Of a stretch of DNA of 64,000 nt, positions 53,103-61,816 are shown one piece after another. The notes below the pieces were generated by a model that was not told where the DNA came from, searched no databases, and was given only the letters and a program-made list of their open reading frames with translations. The translations under genes and the position numbers were made by a program. The stretch covers positions 62,001-126,000 of the forward strand of contig DAOUAM010000028.1 in assembly GCA_034433305.1 (NCBI GenBank), written 5' to 3'. Within the stretch, counting starts at the first letter, position 1; the number at the start of each line of letters is the position of its first letter. This DNA is from DAOUAM01 sp034433305. GTDB taxonomy: Bacteria > Chloroflexota > Dehalococcoidia > Lucifugimonadales > DAOUAM01.

Positions 53103-54088
53103 GGCCATTCAGGTTCATGGAAGCCACATCGGCGGCGGAGGCGGCCAGGTTGCTGGTCGAGGACCCGGCGCGGCACCGGCCCATCGCCGGCGGCACAGAC
53201 CTCCTGGGCGAAATCAAGGAGGGCACAGTCAGCCCTGAAGTGCTGGTAAGCCTCCAGAGCGCCCGGGAGCTTGCCCGCGTCGAGGTCACGCCCGAAGGCA
53301 TACGGCTGGGGGCGCTGGTGACCATCGCGGAGATCGAGCATAGCGCGGAAATCGCCCGGGACTACACGGCGCTGGCCCAGGCCGCCGCCTCGGTGGCGAC
53401 GCCCCAGGTGCGCAATGTGGGCACGCTGGGCGGCAACCTGTGCCAGAGGCCCCGCTGCTGGTACTACCGCAGCCGCCTCTTCGACTGCCGCAAGAAGGGC
53501 GGGACCATCTGCTTCGCCATCAACGGCAACAACAAGTACCACGCCATCCTGGGCGGGCACGACTGCTTCATTGTCCACCCATCGGACACGGCGGTGGCCC
53601 TGTTGGCCCTGGGCGGCCAGGCCATCATCGCAGGCCCGGCCGGCACCAGGACGCTGCCCATGGAGGAGTTCTTCGTCGGCCCTGACAGGAACATGCTGGG
53701 CGAGACGGCGCTCCAGCCCGGCGAGGTGCTGGCCCAGGTGTTCGTCCCCAGGCCGGCGCCGGGCACACGCAGCCTTTACCTGAAGGTGAGGGAGCGGCAG
53801 ACCGAGGACTTCGCCCTGGCCAGCGTGGCGCTGGCCGCCCAGGTGGCCGATGGCGTGGTGCGCGGCGCGCGCGTGGCTCTGGGTGGCGTCGCCCCCGTGC
53901 CCTGGCGCGCCCGCGAGGCCGAGGACGCCCTGCGCGGCGTCCTTTTGCAGCAGCTTGACGCCCGGAAGGTGGGCGAGGCGGCAGTGAGCGGCGCCCGGCC
54001 CCTCAAGGACAACTCCTACAAGGTCAGTCTGACATCCTCCCTGGTGGGCCGCGCCGTCAGGACGCTGCTCCAGGAGCCGGGGGCGTAG
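53099..54088 (+). CDS. Molybdenum hydroxylase, FAD subunit with extra [4Fe-4S] cysteines
   Basis: A 329-residue FAD-binding subunit: RPIAGGTDLLGEIKEG near 27-42 and NVGTLGGNLCQRP near 106-118. Cys120 (RPRC), Cys130 (FDCRKK), Cys138 (TICFAI) and Cys156 (HDCFIVHPSD) match the extra cluster-binding insertion seen in PaoB (YagS) and 4-hydroxybenzoyl-CoA reductase beta; Cys115 is also close. So the enzyme may carry a [4Fe-4S] cluster here. The ATG overlaps the large-subunit stop as ATGA. Confidence 0.9.
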   Translation: MRPFRFMEATSAAEAARLLVEDPARHRPIAGGTDLLGEIKEGTVSPEVLVSLQSARELARVEVTPEGIRLGALVTIAEIEHSAEIARDYTALAQAAASVATPQVRNVGTLGGNLCQRPRCWYYRSRLFDCRKKGGTICFAINGNNKYHAILGGHDCFIVHPSDTAVALLALGGQAIIAGPAGTRTLPMEEFFVGPDRNMLGETALQPGEVLAQVFVPRPAPGTRSLYLKVRERQTEDFALASVALAAQVADGVVRGARVALGGVAPVPWRAREAEDALRGVLLQQLDARKVGEAAVSGARPLKDNSYKVSLTSSLVGRAVRTLLQEPGA

Positions 54089-54160
54089 GCAGATGCGCAA
54101 CGCGCTACGTCTTCACAGCCGAGTGCCCACGTCCCGACGGGCACCACGCCCCATCTGCCC

Positions 54161-55003
54161 ATGTCCGTCCCCGGAATGAGCCAGCCTCCCCCTGACCTGC
54201 TGCGGCACCTGGGCCAGGCGCTGGCGCTGGTGCGGCTGCCCCGCGCCGGGCTGGTGGTGGACTTCGACGGCACCATCTCGGAGATAGCGCCGACGCCCGA
54301 TGCGGCGGTGGTACATCCCCGGTGCGCCTCGGCCCTGGCGAAACTCTCCCGCCGGCTGGCCCTGGTGTCCGTGGTATCGGGCCGCGCGGCCAGCGACATC
54401 CAGGCCAGGGTGGGCCTGGACGGCGTGCTGTACGTGGGCAACCACGGCGCCGAGTACCTGCTGGACGGCCGGCTCCAGGTGGAACACGCCGCCCTGGCGT
54501 ACAGGGAGAGACTCTTGGGCGTGCTGGGACACCTGCGCGCTGCGGTGGACACTCCCGGGCTTGTGTGGCAGGACAAGGTGCTGAGCGCCTCGGTGCACTA
54601 TCGCCTGGCGCCGGACGCCGGCGAGGCCCGCCGCGCCCTGGAGGCCGCGCTGAAGGCGGCGCCGGGGGCCAGGGACCTGGAAGTGTTCTGGGGCAAGCTG
54701 GTGCTGGAGCTGCGGGCACCCGTGGGCCTGGACAAGGGCTACGCCATCAGGAAGATGGCCCGCGAGTACCGCCTGGACAGTGTCATCTTCCTCGGGGACG
54801 ACACCACCGACCTGGACGCCATGCGAGCCGTGAAGGCGCTGCGAGAGCAGGGGCAGTCGGCCGGCCTGGCCGTGGCGGTAGCCCACCGCGACACTTCGGC
54901 GCAACTGCTGGAAACAGCAGACTTGAGGCTGGACGGCGTGCCGGCAGTGGCCGAGTTCCTGGAGCGATTGGAAAGCGCCACCGGCAGCGCCGCTACAGGC
55001 TAG
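54161..55003 (+). CDS. otsB: Trehalose-6-phosphate phosphatase OtsB
   Basis: A 280-residue HAD phosphatase: nucleophile Asp34 and acid Asp36 (DFDGTISEI), VVSGRAASD, VGNHGAEYL, DKGYAIRKM and FLGDDTTDLDAM. It removes phosphate from trehalose-6-phosphate, the second step of trehalose synthesis. The convergent gene on the other strand is OtsA; the two ends overlap by 11 bases. Translation may start at ATG 54161 or the ATG five codons later; no strong ribosome binding site precedes either. Confidence 0.92.
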   Translation: MSVPGMSQPPPDLLRHLGQALALVRLPRAGLVVDFDGTISEIAPTPDAAVVHPRCASALAKLSRRLALVSVVSGRAASDIQARVGLDGVLYVGNHGAEYLLDGRLQVEHAALAYRERLLGVLGHLRAAVDTPGLVWQDKVLSASVHYRLAPDAGEARRALEAALKAAPGARDLEVFWGKLVLELRAPVGLDKGYAIRKMAREYRLDSVIFLGDDTTDLDAMRAVKALREQGQSAGLAVAVAHRDTSAQLLETADLRLDGVPAVAEFLERLESATGSAATG

Positions 55004-56588
55004 CCAGCGACCTCATGTCCTCTAGCTGGGCCTTCAGCCAACGGGTAATGTCCTCCCGCTCGATGGTCTGGGCCAGCGTCCAGGCTAGCTGCTCGCGCTC
55101 CTGGGGGGTCATGGTGAGCGCCCGGTGCATGGCCTGCATAGTGCCCTCGATGTCGGTGGGGGCCACGGAGAGGACGCCGCCCCGTAGCTGCTCGTGGGCG
55201 CCTGCCGACTCGGATAGGATGACCACGCCGCCACGGGTGTTGATGACTGGCCCTTCCTTGGCGACCATATTCATGCCGTCAATGACCGAGTTCACCAGCA
55301 GCACGTCGTACATGCGCAGCCCGGCCACCGCCTGGGAGTAGTTATTCTCGTAGAAGGCGTGGATAGGCTGCCAGCCGTCCCGCTGGAAGGCCGCGTTCAC
55401 CTCCTGCACCTGCTGCTCGACCTCCTCAGCGTAGCGCTGGTACTGGCGGATGCGCGTCCTGGAGGGGGCCAGGAAGGCCAGGAAGGTGACCTTGCCGTGC
55501 AACTCCGGGTGGCGCTCCAGCAGCAACTGGTAGGCCTTGAAGCCACGCACGATGTTCTTGCTGGGTTCCATGCGGTCCACGCGGACGATGGTGTTCTCCG
55601 GGCAAATGGCCTTCATCCGCTGCTCGTAGCTCAGGGTGCGCGGCGAGGTGGCGATCTTGCGGAGCTCCTCGGGGTCTATGGACACCGGGTAGGCCCGCAC
55701 GCGGACGCGGCGTCCCCCTATATTAATGGCCGCGCCGCTATAGTCCACCTGGGCGTCGGGCAGGAACTCATCGCAGGACTCCAGGAAGCCGCGTACGTCC
55801 CGGTTGCACTGGAAGCCGACGATGTCGCTATGGCACATGGCCTGGCAGATGGCCGTGCGTATGTAGCTGGGCAGCAGCAGCCAGTAAGTCGGGCTGGGCC
55901 AGGGTATGTGTATGAACTGGCTGATGATGGCCCCAGGCAGCCTCTCGCGCACGTACTGGGGCACCAGGTACAGGTGGTAGTCATGCACCATCACGTAAGG
56001 CGCTACGTCGTGGCTGGCGGCCTCGGCGATAACCGAGTCGGCGAAGGCCCTGTTCACCGGCACGTAGCCGTTCTCCCAGGCATCATGCACCGAAGCGTCA
56101 ATGTTGGGCGTGTAGGGCGAGCTCCACATGTAGTGCTGCAGGAACCACAGCAGCGGATTGCAGAAGATGTTGTAGTACTTGTGGTAGACCCGCCTGGGCG
56201 TGACCACGAAGCGCAGGTTCAACTGCTGCCCAGGGATGGGCGACTTGATGCTGGCGCCGGCGGCGCTTTCGCCCACCTTGCGGTCACCTTCGCCCATGGC
56301 GCTGGCGATCCAGGTGAACTCCACACTACGCATCACCGGGCTGAGGGCGGTGACGACGCCACCGCTGCTTCTGCGCCCCTGCACCTGGCCGGTCTCGGTG
56401 GTATAGTACTCCACCGGGCCGCGATTGCTCAGCAGTACCAGCCGGCGCTCCTGCAGCATCTCCCGGCACAGGCCTATCAGCTCTGATCTGTTCTGGTCTA
56501 GCTGGGAACTGGATGTCACTTTTTCGTCACTTCGACATTCCCGGCGACACTTTCCTATTGCCTCGCAAGAGGGATGATCGGAACACAT
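54993..56588 (-). CDS. otsA: Trehalose-6-phosphate synthase OtsA
   Basis: A 531-residue glycosyltransferase family 20 protein. Landmarks are RLVLLSNRGPVEYY near 47-60, MVHDYHLYLVPQY, HIPWPSPTYW, GFQCNRDVRGFL and the nucleotide-binding VDRMEPSKNI and DGMNMVAKE. It joins glucose from UDP-glucose (or ADP/GDP-glucose) to glucose-6-phosphate. The frame continues upstream to 56771, but the ATG at 56588 lies after the promoter at 56661-56689 and so is chosen. The N-terminal 45 residues before the conserved core are Cys- and charge-rich. Confidence 0.9.
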   Translation of the reverse strand: MCSDHPSCEAIGKCRRECRSDEKVTSSSQLDQNRSELIGLCREMLQERRLVLLSNRGPVEYYTTETGQVQGRRSSGGVVTALSPVMRSVEFTWIASAMGEGDRKVGESAAGASIKSPIPGQQLNLRFVVTPRRVYHKYYNIFCNPLLWFLQHYMWSSPYTPNIDASVHDAWENGYVPVNRAFADSVIAEAASHDVAPYVMVHDYHLYLVPQYVRERLPGAIISQFIHIPWPSPTYWLLLPSYIRTAICQAMCHSDIVGFQCNRDVRGFLESCDEFLPDAQVDYSGAAINIGGRRVRVRAYPVSIDPEELRKIATSPRTLSYEQRMKAICPENTIVRVDRMEPSKNIVRGFKAYQLLLERHPELHGKVTFLAFLAPSRTRIRQYQRYAEEVEQQVQEVNAAFQRDGWQPIHAFYENNYSQAVAGLRMYDVLLVNSVIDGMNMVAKEGPVINTRGGVVILSESAGAHEQLRGGVLSVAPTDIEGTMQAMHRALTMTPQEREQLAWTLAQTIEREDITRWLKAQLEDMRSLASL

Positions 56589-56660
56589 CGGGAACGTTAG
56601 GATTTCGGTACGCGAAGGCCTCAACTGGGCCGCCTGCGTAGGGCCGGATTTTAACGCGGA

Positions 56661-56689
56661 AAGGTACCACACAGGTGCCCCGCTGTCAA
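56661..56689 (-). promoter_or_regulatory. Promoter of otsA
   Basis: On the minus strand TTGACA (56689-56684), 17 bases, TACCTT (56666-56661) with TGG before the -10 box. The leader would be about 65 bases. Confidence 0.6.
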
Positions 56690-56788
56690 GGGCATCGGCT
56701 ACCCGACTTGCGCCACCTTTGGGCACCAGCCTCCCCGGCCGGGCCGACCTCTCCCCAGTGTCTAAATGCAAAGCGTTAGCCTATCTAT

Positions 56789-56873
56789 GGCCCCCTCTCC
56801 ACCCTTCGGCACGCTCAGAGCCTGCCCCGAGCCTATCGAGGGGGCAGGCTGTAGAGAGGGAATGGGGGTGAGG
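56789..56873. repeat. Palindromic C/G-rich intergenic repeat, copy C (diverged)
   Basis: GGCCCCCTCTCC at its left matches copies A and B. The centre differs: CTTCGGCACGCTCAGAG followed by a hairpin with GCCTGCCCC and GGGGCAGGC arms, then GAGAGGGAATGGGGGTGAGG. A composite of the same left end and another palindrome. Confidence 0.55.
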
Positions 56874-56962
56874 TCTGGACGCCTGCCCTGGCACCTCCAT
56901 GCCATGGAAGAAGCGTAATGTCTCAGCCTTCGGCATGACCAGGCAAAAGAGAGTGGAAAGTT

Positions 56963-56991
56963 TTGTCACCAGGCGGCGCGGCGTTTATAAT
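56963..56991 (+). promoter_or_regulatory. Promoter of the pxp operon
   Basis: TTGTCA at 56963-56968, 17 bases, TATAAT at 56986-56991, the best -10 box in the window. Transcription should start near 56998, about 117 bases before the GTG of pxpA. Confidence 0.75.
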
Positions 56992-57114
56992 AGACGCTGC
57001 GTTCAGGGCAGGGCAGCGCAGGGCCAGCGCGGGATGATGTGCCACTACCGCGCCGCCTGGGGCGGGACGCCCGGGCCCGACGCGCACCAGCGCCGCTCGC
57101 AATGGGGGTGAAGC

Positions 57115-57879
57115 GTGAAGCCGAGAATTGACTTCAACTGCGACATGGGCGAGAGCTTTGGCATGTACAAGATGGGCTTCGACGAGGAGGTCATCAAGTA
57201 CATAACCTCGGCTAACATAGCCTGCGGGTTCCATGCCGGCGACCCTATGTGGATGCGCCACACCGTACGCCTGGCCGAGGAGCATGGCGTCGCCGTTGGC
57301 GCCCATCCCAGCTATCCCGACCTGGTGGGCTTTGGCCGCAGGAACATGACCGTGAGTCCCGACGAGGCCAGGAACGATATCATCTACCAGATTGGCGCGC
57401 TCCAGGCCTTCACCCGGGCCAAGAAGCTCCAGCACGTCAAGCCCCATGGGGCCATGTACAACCAGGCGGTGAACGACAGGGCCCTGGCCAGGGCCATCTG
57501 CGAGGCCGTCCTGGAGGTGGACCCCGGCATCGTGCTGGTGGCCCTGGCCGGGTCCCCCTGGGTCAAGGTCGCCCAGGAGATGGGCCTGCGCGTGGCCAGG
57601 GAGATTTTTGCCGACAGGGCGCTCAACGACGACGGGACCCTGGTGCCACGCTCCCGGCCCGGCGCCGTCATTGAGAACATCGAGGAGGTAGTGGAGCGCA
57701 GCCTGAAGATGGTCACCGAGGGCAAGGCGGTGTCCATCAACGGCAAGGAGATCGAGGTGCAGGCCGAGAGCCTCTGCCTCCATGGCGACACCCCCGGCGC
57801 GGTGGAGATGGCCCGGGCGCTCAGGCACGAGCTGGAGGCCGCCGGAGTCCAGATTGTGCCCATGGGCCAGATGGTGTAG
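57115..57879 (+). CDS. pxpA: 5-oxoprolinase subunit A (PxpA, LamB/YcsF family)
   Basis: A 254-residue protein starting KPRIDFNCDMGESFG, then ITSANIACGFHAGDPMWMRH and VGAHPSYPDLVGFGRRNM. These segments define PxpA, which with PxpB and PxpC hydrolyses 5-oxoproline (pyroglutamate) to glutamate using ATP. The start is GTG at 57115, shortly after GGGGGTGA. pxpB starts 15 bases after its stop. Confidence 0.94.
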   Translation: MKPRIDFNCDMGESFGMYKMGFDEEVIKYITSANIACGFHAGDPMWMRHTVRLAEEHGVAVGAHPSYPDLVGFGRRNMTVSPDEARNDIIYQIGALQAFTRAKKLQHVKPHGAMYNQAVNDRALARAICEAVLEVDPGIVLVALAGSPWVKVAQEMGLRVAREIFADRALNDDGTLVPRSRPGAVIENIEEVVERSLKMVTEGKAVSINGKEIEVQAESLCLHGDTPGAVEMARALRHELEAAGVQIVPMGQMV

Positions 57880-57894
57880 GGGGCGACAGGGCCA

Positions 57895-58626
57895 ATGCTG
57901 GACAAGCCTCGCTTCCTGCCCGCCGGGGACCAGGCCTTTCTCGTGGAGCTGGGCAGCGCCGTCAGCCCCGAGGCCAACCGCCGCGTCCGTAACCTCATGC
58001 TGACCATTGAGAAGCGCGCCCTGCTGGGCGTCACCGACCTGGTGCCCGCCTACTGCTCCCTGCTGGTGTACTACGACCCTCTGAAGGTGTCCTTCCAGGA
58101 GCTTCAGGCCGCCATCGCCGAGGCGGACCAGCACCTGGACCAGGCCGCCCTGGAGAAGCCCAGGGTCGTCCACATCCCGGTGCTGTACGGCGGCGAACAC
58201 GGCCCCGACCTGGACTTCGTGGCCAAGCATACGGGCCTGTCGCCGGAAGAGGTCGTCAGGCTGCACTCGGGCACCAGCTACCTGGTGTACATGATGGGCT
58301 TCAGCCCCGGCTTCCCCTACCTGGGAGGGCTTTCGGAGAAGCTGGCCACGCCCAGGCTGACCACACCCAGAGTAAAGATACCCGCCGGCTCGGTGGGCAT
58401 CGCCGAGAAGCAGACGGGCATCTACCCTGTGGACAGCCCCGGCGGCTGGCGCATCATAGGTCGGACGCCCCTCAGGCTCTTCGATCCCCACCGGGAGCCG
58501 CCCACGCTGATGAACGCCGGCGACTACATCCGCTTCGTCCCGCTGGCCAGCGAGCAGGAGTACCTGGACATCCAGCGCCAGGTGGAGAGCGGGACTTACC
58601 AGGTGACCACCGAGGCCGCCCCATGA
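57895..58626 (+). CDS. pxpB: 5-oxoprolinase subunit B (PxpB, KipI family)
   Basis: A 243-residue cyclophilin-like allophanate-hydrolase subunit 1 protein: FLPAGDQAFLVELGSAV at 5-21, YMMGFSPGFPYLGGL near 136-150, and RVKIPAGSVGIAEKQTGIYP, PGGWRIIGRTPLRLF. It partners PxpC. The start of pxpC overlaps its stop as ATGA. Confidence 0.94.
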   Translation: MLDKPRFLPAGDQAFLVELGSAVSPEANRRVRNLMLTIEKRALLGVTDLVPAYCSLLVYYDPLKVSFQELQAAIAEADQHLDQAALEKPRVVHIPVLYGGEHGPDLDFVAKHTGLSPEEVVRLHSGTSYLVYMMGFSPGFPYLGGLSEKLATPRLTTPRVKIPAGSVGIAEKQTGIYPVDSPGGWRIIGRTPLRLFDPHREPPTLMNAGDYIRFVPLASEQEYLDIQRQVESGTYQVTTEAAP

Positions 58627-59771
58627 GTACTCAGATACTGGAAGTACTGGAACCGGGCATGCTCACCACCGTCCAGGACAGGGGGCGGTACGGCTACCAG
58701 CGCTTCGGGGTGCCGGTCTCAGGGGCCATGGACCAGTTCGCCCTGCGCGCCGCCAACCTGCTGGTGGGCAACGAGGACGGCGCCGCCTGCCTGGAGCTTA
58801 CGGTGCTGGGCCCCAGGGTGAGGTTTCTGGCGGACACCTGGATAGCGGTAACGGGTGCCGACCTGGCCCCCATGCTCAATGGCCAGCCGCTGCCCCGCTG
58901 GCAGACAGTCATGGTAGCCAGGGAGGAGGTGCTGAGCTTCGGCGGTGCGCAGGACGGGATGCGGGCCTACCTGGCCGTGGCCGGCGGCATAGACGTGCCG
59001 GCGGTCATGGGCAGCCGTTCCACCTACGTGAAGGCCGGCATAGGCGGCCTCCATGGCCGCGCCCTCAAGGCTGGCGACGTCCTGTCCGCGCTGCCGCCTC
59101 GCTCCGACTTCGTGGAGCGCAAGCTGCCTGAAGGAGTGGGAACGCCGGCCTACGGACACGAGTACGAGGTCCGCGTGGTCCTCGGCCCGCAGGACAGCGC
59201 CTTCACCCAGGAGGGCATCAAGACCTTCCTGGAGTCCAGGTACGTGGTGTCCATCCAGTCGGACCGCATGGGCTACAGGCTGGAAGGGCCGCCTATCCAG
59301 CACGTCAAAGGCCCCGACATCGTGTCCGATGGCACGCCGCTGGGCGCCGTGCAGGTGCCGGGCAACCGCCTGCCCATAGTCCTGCTGGCGGACCGGGGCA
59401 CCACCGGCGGCTACACCAAGATAGCCACGGTTATAAGCGTGGACATAAGCAAGCTGGCCCAGGCCATGCCAGGGGACTCGGTCAGGTTCAGGGCCGTGCC
59501 CCTGGAGCAGGCCCACGCCATCCTCAGGGAGCAGGAGGCCGTGCTGGACGCCATACGCCGACAGGGCGCGCCGGCTGCCCATCCTCTGCGCGTGCTGGTC
59601 AACGGCGAGGCCTTCGAGGTAGTGGACGAGTCAGGCGTAGCCCTGGCGGACAGGGATGCAGGAGATGGCGCAGGCACCGTCCTGTCCAGGCACGTGGCGC
59701 GGGCTACCATCGCAGGCCAGTCCTTCGAGTTCAACGTGGAAGTGCAGGAAAGGAGCGTACAGAATGGGTAA
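58623..59771 (+). CDS. pxpC: 5-oxoprolinase subunit C (PxpC, biotin-dependent carboxyltransferase-like)
   Basis: A 382-residue allophanate hydrolase subunit 2/KipA-type protein: LEPGMLTTVQDRGRYGYQRF at 10-29, GVPVSGAMDQFALRAAN and GTPLGAVQVPGNRLPIVLLA, TTGGYTKIATV. It completes the PxpABC complex. Residues after about 320 form a variable tail of unclear function, longer than usual. It overlaps the next gene by 8 bases. Confidence 0.93.
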   Translation: MSTQILEVLEPGMLTTVQDRGRYGYQRFGVPVSGAMDQFALRAANLLVGNEDGAACLELTVLGPRVRFLADTWIAVTGADLAPMLNGQPLPRWQTVMVAREEVLSFGGAQDGMRAYLAVAGGIDVPAVMGSRSTYVKAGIGGLHGRALKAGDVLSALPPRSDFVERKLPEGVGTPAYGHEYEVRVVLGPQDSAFTQEGIKTFLESRYVVSIQSDRMGYRLEGPPIQHVKGPDIVSDGTPLGAVQVPGNRLPIVLLADRGTTGGYTKIATVISVDISKLAQAMPGDSVRFRAVPLEQAHAILREQEAVLDAIRRQGAPAAHPLRVLVNGEAFEVVDESGVALADRDAGDGAGTVLSRHVARATIAGQSFEFNVEVQERSVQNG

Positions 59772-60813
59772 GCGCATCGCCATCGTGGGCGCCGGAGCAG
59801 TGGGCAGCTATATCGGGGCCTTTCTGACCCGCGAGGGCCAGGATATCACCCTGGTGGACATGTGGGACGAACACGTGGACACCATGCGGGAGAAAGGCTT
59901 GAGGGTATCCGGCACCCAGGGCGAGTTCACCGTGCCCGTGAAGGCGATGCACCTGACCGAGGCCCAGCGGATACGCGAGCCTTTTGACATATGCTTCATC
60001 GCCCTGAAGTCCTACGACACCGAGTGGGCCGCCCACTTCGTCAAGCGCTTCCTGAAACCCACCAGCGTGGTGGTAGGCTCCCAGAACTGCATGAACGACC
60101 AGCTTATCGCGTCCATCGTGGGGTACAACCGCTACGTGGGCTGCGTCATGTCCGGCATAACCGTAGCGCTGTGGGAGCCAGGCCACGTAAACCGGGGAGG
60201 TCAGCCCGGCAGGGGACGCGGTCACGACGTGTTCCGCGTCGGCGAGCTGCATGGCGTCATCACCGACAGGGTGAAGGAGTTGGCGGAGATGCTGGCCTGC
60301 ATTGACGGCTCCAGGGCCACGTCCAACATCTGGGGTGAGCGCTGGTCCAAGCTGGCCACCAACGCCTCGTCCAACCCCCTGCAGGCCATGACCGGCCTCG
60401 GCTCACAGGCCCTTTCCAGGGACCCGCAAGCCCGGACGGTCCAGGTCCACATCATCAAAGAGTGCGTCCAGGTGGCCCAGGCACTGAACTTCCAGGTGGA
60501 GCCTGTCAACGGCGTCCCAGCCGACACCTGGGCACGGGCCGACGATGGAGACGTGTTCGAGGAGCTTCAGGCCAGGTCTCAGGGCAGGCCGGGCGCCGCG
60601 GACTGGCGGGCTTCCATGGCCCAGGACGTGGCCAAGGGGCGCAGGACCGAGATAGAGTACATGAACGGCTACATCGCCGAAAAGGGACACGAAGCAGGCA
60701 TCCCCACGCCGGTCAACGCGGCCATCACCCAGGTGGTCAAGGCTATAGACGATGGCCAGTTGAAACCCGACCCCAGCAACGTGGAGCGAGTGCTGAAGCT
60801 GGCCGGCATGTAG
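59764..60813 (+). CDS. Ketopantoate reductase-family (ApbA/PanE-like) dehydrogenase
   Basis: A 349-residue protein with NAD(P)-binding VGAGAVGSYIGAFL at 8-21 and the family's Lys in IALKSYDTEWA near 80. The C-terminal all-helical domain contains TNASSNPLQAMTGLG and GIPTPVNAAITQ. Longer than typical PanE (about 300), with an insert GHVNRGGQPGRGRGHDVF near 140-157. It may reduce ketopantoate in CoA synthesis, or another oxoacid. Its placement after pxpABC with an 8-base overlap suggests a link to oxoproline or glutamate use; this is inferred. Confidence 0.8.
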   Translation: MGKRIAIVGAGAVGSYIGAFLTREGQDITLVDMWDEHVDTMREKGLRVSGTQGEFTVPVKAMHLTEAQRIREPFDICFIALKSYDTEWAAHFVKRFLKPTSVVVGSQNCMNDQLIASIVGYNRYVGCVMSGITVALWEPGHVNRGGQPGRGRGHDVFRVGELHGVITDRVKELAEMLACIDGSRATSNIWGERWSKLATNASSNPLQAMTGLGSQALSRDPQARTVQVHIIKECVQVAQALNFQVEPVNGVPADTWARADDGDVFEELQARSQGRPGAADWRASMAQDVAKGRRTEIEYMNGYIAEKGHEAGIPTPVNAAITQVVKAIDDGQLKPDPSNVERVLKLAGM

Positions 60814-60858
60814 CCAGCGCGGGACTCAGCCCAGGGCAGGCGCCGTCAGGGCTGAGTG

Positions 60859-61101
60859 CTACCGCGCCGGTATGACCTGTACCTCGGAGATATAGGGGGC
60901 CTGTATCTGGCAGAGCCGCAGCACCATCTCCTTGAAGGAGTCGGGCTGCATGATGCACTCGGGGCAGTCCGGGTTGGTGCCCTCGTAGTACTTGATGGTC
61001 AACACCCCCTCGTCCACACCCAGCGGCTCGATGATGACGCCGGTGTTGTCACGGGTCGCCATCCGCATGGTGTTGATTATCATGTTGAGCTTATCGTCCA
61101 T
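60859..61101 (-). CDS. NifU C-terminal-like small protein
   Basis: An 80-residue protein starting at ATG 61101 after AGGAG. The fold pattern (helix, strand, strand, CPEC loop, helix, strand) resembles the NifU C-terminal/Nfu domain, though the two cysteines here read DCPECIM (Cys46, Cys49) in place of CXXC in GCPSS; Cys64 is extra. Nfu proteins carry iron-sulfur clusters to targets. A flavodoxin gene lies upstream on the same strand. Confidence 0.55.
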   Translation of the reverse strand: MDDKLNMIINTMRMATRDNTGVIIEPLGVDEGVLTIKYYEGTNPDCPECIMQPDSFKEMVLRLCQIQAPYISEVQVIPAR

Positions 61102-61222
61102 CAGCACGCTCCTGGTAGGGACTGCCAGCGTCCCAGACTGAGTAGGGCGTACACGGGCCACGCCCGTTATCCAACGTCTAATTCTACTACCCGGGCGCAG
61201 GCCTGTGCTACCCCGATCGCCT

Positions 61223-61678
61223 TCAGTCCCGACGTGCCACCTCGGCGGCAAGCTCACGGCCCCAGTCCTCAGCCCTGCTCAGCTCCCCTTCCCGGAGCGG
61301 CCCCTCGGTCCCCTGCACAACAAACTGCGCCGGCGGACTGACCACCTGGCAGCCAAGCTGCTTGAGCTTCTTGTCGAGCCGCCTGGCGGCGGAGCCAGCG
61401 AGTCTGGAAGGCAGTCGGGTATCGAAGGCCGCGGCCCTCACGCCTTTCAGCGACTTGCCTTCCACGCTGTCCAGGAACCCCGTTATTCCCCTGGTGGGCC
61501 TCCACATCTGGGTAGGGCAGCCGACCACCAGTACATCCAGGCCGGCAAGGTCGGCCGGACTCACGGCGCCGACTTTTGCCGTCCGTACCTCTAGCGTACC
61601 CGCCATCCCCGAGGCAATACTCTGCGCGACCTTCTCGGTGTTACCGTACAGGCTGTCATAAAGCACCAGCGCCCTCAT
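61223..61678 (-). CDS. Flavodoxin-like protein
   Basis: A 151-residue protein: MRALVLYDSLYGNTEKVAQS with the FMN-phosphate loop YDSLYGNTEK, then VGCPTQMWRPTRGITGF and a C-terminal region. The start is the ATG at 61678, with GGGAG nine bases before it; a second ATG two codons earlier is nearly as good. It may act as a low-potential electron carrier or as a protoporphyrinogen-oxidase-like HemG relative. Domain is complete. Confidence 0.82.
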   Translation of the reverse strand: MRALVLYDSLYGNTEKVAQSIASGMAGTLEVRTAKVGAVSPADLAGLDVLVVGCPTQMWRPTRGITGFLDSVEGKSLKGVRAAAFDTRLPSRLAGSAARRLDKKLKQLGCQVVSPPAQFVVQGTEGPLREGELSRAEDWGRELAAEVARRD

Positions 61679-61816
61679 CGTCATACTCTCCCGGGCCCTT
61701 GCGGCCTTCACGCTTCCCTTGCCTGCATCCCACGCCTTCATTGTAGGTGGCCGCACGTGAAGATTGTGTGAGCAAAAGGGACGAGGCATGAGGACTACAT
61801 GAGGGCCGTCCCAGGA

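Larger units (their letters stand above)
56589..57114. other. 526-base divergent intergenic region between otsA and pxpA
   Basis: No gene is supported. It holds the otsA promoter at 56661-56689, a palindromic repeat at 56789-56873 and the pxpA promoter at 56963-56991. The last 115 bases form the pxpA leader. Confidence 0.7.
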
